Positions 1-6,458 of a stretch of DNA of 11,859 nucleotides are shown piece by piece. The stretch spans positions 1-11,859 of the forward strand of contig CAZVCJ010000127.1 in assembly GCA_964625745.1 (NCBI GenBank), read 5' to 3'. The position numbers were made by a program, and so were the translations under genes. The stretch comes from CAZVCJ01 sp964625745 (GTDB taxonomy: Bacteria; Chloroflexota; Anaerolineae; VGOG01). Each line of letters opens with the position of its first letter. Position 1 is the stretch's first letter. The notes beneath the pieces were generated by a model. That model was not told the DNA's origin and made no database searches. It saw only the letters and a program-made list of their open reading frames with translations.

Positions 1-3
1 GAT

Positions 4-24
4 GGTCCTTGGTCTTTGGTCTAT
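4..24. repeat. Short imperfect tandem repeat, three 7-nt units
   Basis: Three consecutive 7-base units, GGTCCTT, GGTCTTT and GGTCTAT, lie at the left edge of the window and run into the left end of the palindromic element at 21-224. The third unit overlaps the element's first bases. This looks like simple-sequence intergenic filler. No function can be assigned, and the array may extend beyond the window. Confidence 0.4.
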
Positions 25-224
25 ACTGAGCGCATTTTGGTTTTGTGAATTTGGGTGATGGCGGAAAGAGTACCACGGATGTGGAAATACATGATGCTCA
101 ACCACAAGTTGAGACAAAACGCCCCCTCTTGACCGCCGGAGGTGTGATTATCGTGTATTTCTTTATCCGAGGTACTCTCCCCCCACACACACAATTTCGC
201 GCTTTTCAAGTGCGCTGAGTATAG
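21..224. mobile_element. Foldback (MITE-like) inverted-repeat element, 204 bp
   Basis: The segment is one long imperfect palindrome. Arms 21-95 and 150-224 align without a gap over 75 positions: I count 52 Watson-Crick pairs, 8 G.T pairs and 15 mismatches. The outer ends read CTATACTGAGCGCA and, on the other strand, CTATACTCAGCGCA. The innermost 29 bp (67-95 with 150-178) has only two true mismatches. The centre holds a clean hairpin at 97-113 (CTCAAC, 5-nt loop, GTTGAG) and a weaker one at about 119-145. TATACT-type ends with a possible TA duplication resemble IS630/Tc1-type MITEs, which is an inference from family knowledge. No transposase ORF fits inside. Eight of the ten transition-type mispairs are G.U if the plus strand is transcribed, so a structured plus-strand RNA is an alternative reading. 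Its right end leaves TATAGT (220-225) just ahead of the downstream ribosome-binding site. Confidence 0.6.
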
Positions 225-240
225 TGGCCGAGGAGGCTAG

Positions 241-276
241 ATGAAAATTAAGCGGTTTGAGGATGTGCCAAGTTAG
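241..276 (+). CDS. Possible 11-residue leader peptide upstream of the GNAT gene
   Basis: An ATG at 241 follows the best Shine-Dalgarno sequence of the region (AGGAGG, 231-236, spacing 4). It opens an ORF of only 11 codons (MKIKRFEDVPS) that ends at TAG 274-276. It overlaps the start of the GNAT gene in another frame. The GNAT reading frame has a TGA at 242-244, so GNAT itself cannot begin at this ATG. The arrangement fits either a translationally coupled leader peptide or an old GNAT start cut off by a small indel. No regulatory motif such as a run of one amino acid is visible. Confidence 0.35.
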   Translation: MKIKRFEDVPS

Positions 277-1054
277 AGCACTCACCAACAAAAAGCAGAT
301 ATTGGCCTTCCTACAGCAGGACCGCCTCTACGCCGCCTACGCCATCGGCGACCTGGAGCCGAGTCTCTTTGCCCAGTGCCAATGGTTTGGGGCCGAAGAA
401 GATGGCAAGATAGATGCCCTGGCCCTGTTCTTCACCGGCCTCCAACCTCCCGCCCTCTTCGTCATGGGGGATACCGACGGCGTGACCGCTATCCTGGCTT
501 CGGCTTTGCAGCCGGAGCGGGCCTACTTCACCTGTCGGGCGGAGCACCTGCCGGTAGTAGATGCCTTCTATGCCCTGGGCGAGATCGAGGAGATGTTCCG
601 CATGGCGATAGCTCCAGCGGACTTCCGCCCCATCCCCGGCCCGACCATCAAGCTCGACCTCTCCCACCTGGACGCTCTACGCCAGCTCTACCGGCTGGGC
701 GGCGGGGATGCCTTCGCTCCCTATCAACTGCAGGACGGGGTCTACTACGGCGTCGAGGTCGGCGGGCAGTTGGTCTCCGTGGCGGGCACCCACCTGATCT
801 CGCCAACTTTCGGCGTGGCGGGAGTGGGCAACATCTTCACCCACCCCGACCATCGGCGCCGAGGCTACGCCACAGCCTGCACCAGCCAGGTGGTGGAAGA
901 GCTTCTGGCCCTTCGACAGGCTCAGGACAGAGCTCAGAGCCTCGACGTCGTGCTCAACGTGAACCGCGAGAACACTGAAGCCATCGGAATCTACGAGAGA
1001 TTAGGCTTCCGCAGGCATTGCCCATACATCGAAGTGATAGGCAATCGCAAATAG
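257..1054 (+). CDS. GNAT family N-acetyltransferase
   Basis: This encodes a 265-residue protein whose C-terminal half is a GCN5-related acetyltransferase domain, expected to move an acetyl group from acetyl-CoA to an unknown amine. The acetyl-CoA loop (motif A) is seen at residues 190-205, with R200-R-R-G-Y-A matching the R/Q-x-x-G-x-G/A signature. The family's closing motif follows: N239-T-E-A, Y246, then L249-G-F. The N-terminal ~125 residues are a less conserved domain of the kind found in two-domain GNATs. Only TTG 257 and ATG 263 are available as starts, and neither has a well-spaced ribosome-binding site, so translation probably depends on the leader ORF at 241. Residues 218-229 (ALRQAQDRAQSL) come from an interspersed repeat inserted in frame just before a conserved beta strand. 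The gene lies 46 bases upstream of mat and probably shares its transcript. The substrate cannot be inferred. Confidence 0.85.
   Translation: MRMCQVRALTNKKQILAFLQQDRLYAAYAIGDLEPSLFAQCQWFGAEEDGKIDALALFFTGLQPPALFVMGDTDGVTAILASALQPERAYFTCRAEHLPVVDAFYALGEIEEMFRMAIAPADFRPIPGPTIKLDLSHLDALRQLYRLGGGDAFAPYQLQDGVYYGVEVGGQLVSVAGTHLISPTFGVAGVGNIFTHPDHRRRGYATACTSQVVEELLALRQAQDRAQSLDVVLNVNRENTEAIGIYERLGFRRHCPYIEVIGNRK
909..941 (+). repeat. Intragenic interspersed repeat, copy 1 (inside the GNAT gene)
   Basis: The stretch begins CCCTTCGACAGGCTCAGGAC and continues with a second GCTCAG unit. It matches a short repeat that I recognise as scattered through many environmental bacterial genomes, where it is translated as peptides like RQAQDR or SPSTSSG depending on frame. 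It sits in frame between two conserved GNAT segments and lengthens a loop by about 11 residues without breaking the gene. A second copy in another frame is at 8516-8563. The identification rests on remembered motif similarity and on finding two copies here. Confidence 0.6.
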
Positions 1055-1100
1055 CCAATACCCAATATCAAATACCCGATCACAAACAAAGGAGAATCAA

Positions 1101-2306
1101 ATGAGGAACATAATTCTGGAAAGTCTGAGCAGGATCCCCGTTGGTGAGCAGCAGGTGGAGCTGGTGGAGAGGAAAGGCGTCGGCCACCCCGACTCCATCT
1201 GCGACGCCATCATGGAGGCGATCTCAGTGGAGCTCTGCCGAGCGTACCTGGATACCTTCGGTCGCATCCTGCACCACAACATTGACAAGGGGCTCCTGGT
1301 GGCCGGCAGGACCACGCCTCGTCTGGGAGGCGGCACCGTCGAGGAGCCGATGCGCCTGGTGTTCGGCGACCGCGCGATCTACGAAGCACGCGGAAAGAAA
1401 ATCCCGGTGGCTGACATCGCCGAGGCCACGGCCAAGGCCTGGCTGCGATCCAACCTGCGTTTCGTGGACGTAGAGAAGCACATCGTCTTCCAGAACGAGA
1501 TCAAGCCCGGATCGCCAGAGCTAACCGACATCTTCGAGCGGGAGGTCATCGGGGCTAACGACACCTCAGCGGGGGTAGGCTACGCGCCCTTGACGGAGAC
1601 AGAGGAACTGGTGTTAGCCACCGAGCGCCACCTGAACTCCACCGCTTTCAAGGCTGCCTTTCCTGAGGCGGGCGAAGACATCAAAGTAATGGGCTACCGG
1701 CACGACCACGAACTGGTGCTGACTATAGCCATAGCTTTCGTTGACCGCTTCGTCCCTACCGAAGAAGCCTATTTCGACCGCAAGGCGGCCATCCAGGCTG
1801 ATCTGGAGGAATTCGTGGCCCGGCATCAGCACACCATCGAAGAAGTGACTGTGGACATCAACACCCTCGACGCGCCAGGCCGGGGGGAGGGCGGCATGTA
1901 CCTGACCGTGCTGGGCACCTCGGCCGAGGGGGGCGATTGCGGCCAGGTGGGGCGGGGCAACAAGGTCAACGGAGTCATCGCCCTGAACCGACCCATGACC
2001 ACCGAGGCAGCAGCAGGGAAAAACCCCGTCAGCCACGTAGGCAAGATCTATAGCCTGCTGTCCCACAAAATGGCCGAGCATGTCTACGCCTCCGTGCCGG
2101 GCATCAGAGAGGTTTACATCTGGCTTTGCAGCCAGATCGGCCATCCCATTGACCAGCCCTTGATCGCCTCGGCCCAGATCATTCTAGAGCCCGGCCTGGA
2201 GCTAGAGCCCATCCGCGGCGACGTGGAAGCCGTGATCGAAAACGAGCTGGCCAACATCTACGACTTCACCGCCCGCCTGGCGCGAGGGGAGTTCATGGTT
2301 TGGTGA
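1101..2306 (+). CDS. mat: Methionine adenosyltransferase, archaeal type
   Basis: This makes S-adenosylmethionine from methionine and ATP in the cytoplasm. At 401 residues it belongs to the archaeal MAT family (PF01941 type), which is very divergent from the usual bacterial MetK. Hallmarks are G26-V-G-H-P-D-S-I-C-D near the N-terminus, G151-A-N-D-T-S-A-G in the middle, D252-I-N-T-L-D-A-P-G-R-G, the glycine-rich stretch G277-G-D-C-G-Q-V-G-R-G-N, and A304-A-G-K-N-P-V-S-H-V-G-K. The ATG at 1101 follows AAAGGAG at a good distance, and length and N-terminus agree with the family, so the gene looks complete. ahcY starts 21 bases downstream, giving a SAM-making and SAH-removing pair on one transcript. 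The 46-base spacer upstream (1055-1100) is AT-rich with small repeats of the AATACCCAAT kind and shows no riboswitch. Confidence 0.95.
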   Translation: MRNIILESLSRIPVGEQQVELVERKGVGHPDSICDAIMEAISVELCRAYLDTFGRILHHNIDKGLLVAGRTTPRLGGGTVEEPMRLVFGDRAIYEARGKKIPVADIAEATAKAWLRSNLRFVDVEKHIVFQNEIKPGSPELTDIFEREVIGANDTSAGVGYAPLTETEELVLATERHLNSTAFKAAFPEAGEDIKVMGYRHDHELVLTIAIAFVDRFVPTEEAYFDRKAAIQADLEEFVARHQHTIEEVTVDINTLDAPGRGEGGMYLTVLGTSAEGGDCGQVGRGNKVNGVIALNRPMTTEAAAGKNPVSHVGKIYSLLSHKMAEHVYASVPGIREVYIWLCSQIGHPIDQPLIASAQIILEPGLELEPIRGDVEAVIENELANIYDFTARLARGEFMVW

Positions 2307-2327
2307 CAAATCAACAAGGAGGACTAA

Positions 2328-3593
2328 ATGACTGACAACAACTACCACATTAAGGACATATCCTTGTCCACCAAAGGCCGATTCAAGATCGAGTGGGCGG
2401 AGCAGGAGATGCCAGTGCTGCGGCTGATCCGAGAGCGCTTCGCCCAGGAGAAACCCCTCAAGGGGATCAGGATCGCCGCCTGCCTCCACGTGACCTCGGA
2501 GACGGCGAACCTGGTCCACACCCTCCAGGAGGGCGGAGCCGACGTGTGCCTCTGCGCCTCCAACCCCCTCTCCACCCAGGACGACGTGACGGCCTCGATT
2601 GTGGCCAACTTCGAGATACCCGTCTTCGCTATCAAGGGCGAGGACAGCCAGACCTACTACCAACACATCAACGCCACCCTGGATCACGTCCCCCACGTCA
2701 CCATGGACGACGGGGCGGACCTGGTGTCCACTCTGCACAAAGAGCGAGCCGATCTCATCGAGAGCATCATCGGCGGCACCGAGGAGACCACCACCGGCGT
2801 CATCCGCCTGCGGGCCATGGCCACCGAGGGCGCGCTGCGCTACCCCATCATCGCCGTCAACGACGCGGATACCAAACACCTCTTCGACAACCGCTACGGC
2901 ACCGGCCAATCAACCATTGACGGCATCCTGCGGGCCACAAACTTCTTGCTGGCCGGCAGGAACTTCGTGGTGGGCGGCTACGGCTGGTGCTCGCGGGGCA
3001 TCGCCATGCGAGCGCGAGGCATGGGGGCCAACGTCATCGTCACCGAGGTGAACCCCATGCGCGCCCTGGAGGCAGTGATGGATGGCTTCCGGGTGATGCC
3101 CATGATCGAGGCGGCCAGGATCGGCGACGTCTTCGTCACCTCCACCGGCGACAAGAACGTCATAGATAGGCACCATATAGAGGTCATGAAGGATGGGGCC
3201 ATCCTGGCCAACTCTGGCCACTTCAACGTGGAGATCAACATCCCGGCCCTGGAGGAGATGGCCGTCGAGGTGCGACCCGTGCGCGAGTCCGTCAAACAGT
3301 ACATCCTGTCGGACGGACGGCGCATCAACCTGTTGGCTGAGGGGCGGCTGGTGAACCTGGCTGCGGCGGAGGGACACCCGGCCAGCGTGATGGACATGAG
3401 CTTCGCCAACCAGTCCCTGGCGGTGGAGTACATGGTCAAGCACGGAGGGGAGCTGGAGAAGAAGGTGTACCGCGTGCCCGAGGAGATAGACCGGAGAATC
3501 GCCCGCCTGAAACTTGCCAGCATGGGCATCGAGATTGATACCCTCACGGAGGAGCAGGAGAAGTACCTGCGGTCGTGGGAGGCAGGGACGTGA
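2328..3593 (+). CDS. ahcY: Adenosylhomocysteinase (S-adenosylhomocysteine hydrolase)
   Basis: This NAD-dependent enzyme splits S-adenosylhomocysteine into homocysteine and adenosine, relieving product inhibition of methyltransferases. It has 421 residues and is complete. Visible sites, by alignment to the human enzyme from memory: substrate loop H54-V-T-S-E-T, D128, E153 in G150-T-E-E-T-T-T-G, K183 and D187 around N178-D-A-D-T-K, the Rossmann motif G217-Y-G-W-C-S-R-G, H298 in N296-S-G-H-F, and H350. It lacks the internal insert of many bacterial homologues and the KPDHYRY tail of the long forms. It has T192 where the human enzyme has a cysteine. These are traits of the short archaeal/Thermotoga type, some of which prefer S-inosylhomocysteine, so the substrate should not be taken for granted. 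AAGGAGG lies 5 bases before the ATG. It follows mat by 21 bases and is closed by a hairpin terminator. Confidence 0.95.
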   Translation: MTDNNYHIKDISLSTKGRFKIEWAEQEMPVLRLIRERFAQEKPLKGIRIAACLHVTSETANLVHTLQEGGADVCLCASNPLSTQDDVTASIVANFEIPVFAIKGEDSQTYYQHINATLDHVPHVTMDDGADLVSTLHKERADLIESIIGGTEETTTGVIRLRAMATEGALRYPIIAVNDADTKHLFDNRYGTGQSTIDGILRATNFLLAGRNFVVGGYGWCSRGIAMRARGMGANVIVTEVNPMRALEAVMDGFRVMPMIEAARIGDVFVTSTGDKNVIDRHHIEVMKDGAILANSGHFNVEINIPALEEMAVEVRPVRESVKQYILSDGRRINLLAEGRLVNLAAAEGHPASVMDMSFANQSLAVEYMVKHGGELEKKVYRVPEEIDRRIARLKLASMGIEIDTLTEEQEKYLRSWEAGT

Positions 3594-3631
3594 GGGGGTA
3601 GATGGGAAACTGGTAAATTGGGAGGAAAACG

Positions 3632-3667
3632 AAAAGCCACCTGTGCCAACCGCACGGTGGCTTTTTT
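3632..3667. terminator. Intrinsic terminator, probably bidirectional
   Basis: AAAAGCCACC (3632-3641) pairs perfectly with GGTGGCTTTT (3656-3665). GTGC/GCAC extends the stem inside across one bulged T, leaving a 5-base loop, and a run of six T (3662-3667) follows. This is a strong rho-independent terminator for the GNAT-mat-ahcY operon, starting 39 bases after the ahcY stop. Read on the minus strand the hairpin is followed by four U, so it can also stop the convergent signalling operon, which ends at 3687. The stretch 3594-3631 before it is purine-rich and holds nothing recognisable. Confidence 0.9.
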
Positions 3668-3686
3668 GTTGTCGCATTGTCCACTC

Positions 3687-6458
3687 TCAAGCGTCCCGCG
3701 CCACAACCAGCAAGGTGATGTCATCAAACTGAGGCGCATGGCCCATGAATTGGTGAACCTCCGCCAGTAGTGCGTCCTGGATTGCTTGAGCCGAACGTCC
3801 CAGGTTGGCTTGCACGGCCTCCAGTAACCGCTCCGACCGGAAGAACTCATCCTGCTCATCCAGAGCATCGGTGATGCCATCAGTGTATAACAATAGCACA
3901 TCGCCGGGACCGAGCTGAACAGTCTCCGGCTTCCAAGCCGCATTTGCTTCTATACCCAGCGGCATCCCGGTTCTGGGCAGTGCTCGCACCTGGTCTGTGT
4001 TCTGGACGCACAGAAGATAAGGTGGGATGTGCCCGGCATTGCTATAAGTCAACACTCCGGTAGACGGATCGAGAATGCCGTAAAAGACCGTGACGAACAT
4101 ATCTGCCTGGCAGTCTGTCAGAAGACGACCATTGGTGGCACTGAGCACGTGATCAGGGCGAGTATGATGCTCAACAGCATAAGTGCGCATCAGCGTACAG
4201 CACGAGGCCATGTACACCGCAGACCCCAACCCTTTGTCGGCCACGTCAGCGATAATCAGTCCCCATCGCCCATTGGGTAGGCGTATGAAGTCGTAGAAAT
4301 CGCCGCCGGTCTCTCTGGCTGGTTCCAGCGTAGCTGCAAGCTGCCAGCCGGTCAAGTGAGGGATATCGCGGGGCAGGAAACTGGACTGGATTTGCCAGGC
4401 CATGGCCAATTCCCTCGCGATAGCCTGTTGGGCCTGTTCATAGAGGCGGGCGTTCTCGATGGCAACGGCTGCTTCCTTGGCCAACAGGGTGAGGAGTTCT
4501 CCCTGCCAGGGTGTTGCTTGCCACTCCTCATAGGTGTACACCTCCAGGATTCCTATGGGGTGATCTCTTGCCCTTAGGGGCATGGTCAACAGCGAATGCC
4601 ACCCCATCTCCTCGGCCCGATCCTTGTGGCGATAACCTGGGGCTGTCTGCACATCTCTGAGGAATAGTGGGTCCGGGCGTTGTAGGAAACTCCTGGTAGG
4701 CTCGATGTCCATTCTCAAGCGAAAGGCTTTGACGTACTGCTCACCATGAGGGCCCGAATAGGCCCCCACGCGGAGCTCAGGCTCATCTCCTTCACGGACC
4801 CAGATCAAGGCCACGGGCACATTCAAAAGCCGGCGTGCATTGTCCGCAATCCTCTGGAGTATCTCGTCCCTCGAAGCACTCGTGACGTCTATCCCGCCCA
4901 CCGCTCGCAGGACGTCAATCAATCTGGTGCGAATGAGCGCGGTGGTCAGATGTGAAGCCATGGTCTCGGCCGACATGATCTCATCTGACAAATCGTGGCG
5001 CTCCTCAAAGGCGATGACCATCACCCCCAACCTCTCGTTGCCCACACTCAGAGGTAACCACAGGCACAAGCACGAGTTGCTATCAAGATCACACCTGCTG
5101 CAAAACGCGCGGTCTTCTATCGAAGGCTCCTGGTTGGCCATCACCTCTTTGGCAATCCCGTCTCGCCTCAGCAGACCATCCGCCAGGTGCAACTCCTCTC
5201 GGCTGGCAACCGCTTCCAGGCGGAATCTGCCTATCGTCCTATCGTACAGACAGATGGCTACCGTGTCCGCCTCGCTGGCGCCGAGCACCATCCACGCAGC
5301 CCGTTCAACCACCGTCTCCGGATCCAGCGCCGATCCAATCTCCAGTGTTACCTCGTGCAAGCTGAGGAGTTTCCTCGTCTGGTCATGAATCCTCCGGCCT
5401 TCTTTGAGCATCTCCTTCCTGTGAAAAAGAAAGCGCTCGTATACTTCGTTCCTGAATCCATAGCGCCCGTCGTCAATGCGCACAATTCCCGTCAACTGCA
5501 TCTTGTTGACATCGGCCTGGCGTTCGCTGGCCACTACCTCTTTCCCTTCCAAGAGATCTACCAGGATTCCTGCCAGGTCTGGCTCGCGCTTCAGGTTTCT
5601 CACCAGCAATGAGAAACACCTATCTTCCCGATAGTACATGCTCGCCAGTCGCTCAATTGCTTCCGAAACCGTCGCCTGGGTTATGGTTTCGTGTCCTGTG
5701 CCTTGCGCCTCTCGGACGCATGTGTGGCAGATTCTCTGGATGAAGTATTTGTCTCCTCGGGTCGCGGCAATGATGCGCGAAACGGCAGCGTCATCGAAGA
5801 ACAGCCCGCTCAGGCGCTGTCCCAGCCTCACGAGCTGTTCAGCCTCTTCTGGACTCAGGTCGCGTAGCCAATATCTCTCGGCGATATTGAACGGTGAGCC
5901 AGAACCCGTGGAAAGCGCGTAGGGGCTTTGGGAGCCGCTGATCAGCACACTTATCTTGTGGTACTCAGGGTCAGTCAGCCGCTGGTTATACAGCACCCGC
6001 GTGCACCGCACGAGCATCTTAACCAATTCGTACGAAAGGAAGTCGGCGTCCAGACTATCCACTCCCAGGACGAGCCTGACCGCTTTGCCCCGCACTGTGT
6101 TGGCCACAGCCTCACGGAAGCCAGCACAGCCGGTGATCTCAGACCAGGGTTGCGCTGTTTCTGAGAACAGTTCCCGCCCTCTCTCAGCAAGACCTCGAAA
6201 CAAGGCTCTCTCATCAGCCGGTGCATCCAGCGTCTGCAGATCTATGTAGAGGCATCGGCAGCGTTCCTCTCGCTCTCGAGCCGTGCGCAGCACGTCTTGG
6301 GTCATAGAAGTGAGGCCACTCACTCTTGGCCCAAGCAAGGTATAGTAGTTGCCAAGTAGGAGACCATTGACGATGCGATCCACAGCTCGTGTGTCCCGGA
6401 AACACACCTCGTCGGGTTCAGCAACAGGCTTCTCAAAGACGAAGGGATTGCCGCTCAT
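3687..6458 (-). CDS. Pseudo-ATPase / GAF / GAF / SpoIIE (PP2C) sensor phosphatase
   Basis: This is a 923-residue cytoplasmic protein with no signal peptide or membrane segment. Domain order: residues 1-350, STAND/AAA-like ATPase fold with a winged-helix-like end; about 365-515, first GAF; about 530-672, second GAF; 673-695, helical signalling linker; 696-923, SpoIIE-type PP2C serine/threonine phosphatase. The phosphatase looks active, with acidic residues in G718-G-D-F-Y-D, D738 (IIADVADKG), D860 (LLYTDG) and D912-D. The ATPase domain looks dead. Its Walker A is G43-P-R-V-S-G-L-T, with Leu49 instead of Lys, and its Walker B is L131-G-V-D-S-L-D, with Ser where the catalytic Glu should be. GAF1 carries C453, C456, C463 and C465. 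The start ATG overlaps the stop of the upstream ATPase gene (ATGA, 6455-6458) and has AGGGAGG at 6468-6474, implying coupled translation and joint action. Such phosphatases usually control phosphoprotein partners such as anti-sigma antagonists; none is visible here. Confidence 0.85.
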   Translation of the reverse strand: MSGNPFVFEKPVAEPDEVCFRDTRAVDRIVNGLLLGNYYTLLGPRVSGLTSMTQDVLRTAREREERCRCLYIDLQTLDAPADERALFRGLAERGRELFSETAQPWSEITGCAGFREAVANTVRGKAVRLVLGVDSLDADFLSYELVKMLVRCTRVLYNQRLTDPEYHKISVLISGSQSPYALSTGSGSPFNIAERYWLRDLSPEEAEQLVRLGQRLSGLFFDDAAVSRIIAATRGDKYFIQRICHTCVREAQGTGHETITQATVSEAIERLASMYYREDRCFSLLVRNLKREPDLAGILVDLLEGKEVVASERQADVNKMQLTGIVRIDDGRYGFRNEVYERFLFHRKEMLKEGRRIHDQTRKLLSLHEVTLEIGSALDPETVVERAAWMVLGASEADTVAICLYDRTIGRFRLEAVASREELHLADGLLRRDGIAKEVMANQEPSIEDRAFCSRCDLDSNSCLCLWLPLSVGNERLGVMVIAFEERHDLSDEIMSAETMASHLTTALIRTRLIDVLRAVGGIDVTSASRDEILQRIADNARRLLNVPVALIWVREGDEPELRVGAYSGPHGEQYVKAFRLRMDIEPTRSFLQRPDPLFLRDVQTAPGYRHKDRAEEMGWHSLLTMPLRARDHPIGILEVYTYEEWQATPWQGELLTLLAKEAAVAIENARLYEQAQQAIARELAMAWQIQSSFLPRDIPHLTGWQLAATLEPARETGGDFYDFIRLPNGRWGLIIADVADKGLGSAVYMASCCTLMRTYAVEHHTRPDHVLSATNGRLLTDCQADMFVTVFYGILDPSTGVLTYSNAGHIPPYLLCVQNTDQVRALPRTGMPLGIEANAAWKPETVQLGPGDVLLLYTDGITDALDEQDEFFRSERLLEAVQANLGRSAQAIQDALLAEVHQFMGHAPQFDDITLLVVARDA

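Noticed and set aside
67..178. SAM or other known riboswitch upstream of the SAM-cycle operon
   Set aside because: The three-way-junction-like fold is suggestive, but none of the conserved SAM-I family core sequences that I know are present. The long arms extending to 21 and 224 fit a foldback element better.
21..209. Minus-strand ORF of 62 codons in the upstream region
   Set aside because: It lies entirely within the palindromic element and has no recognisable domain. It is explained by the inverted repeat.
4746..6249. Several plus-strand ORFs of 70-180 codons opposite the phosphatase gene
   Set aside because: They are shadows of a real, motif-confirmed minus-strand gene and show no protein family features.
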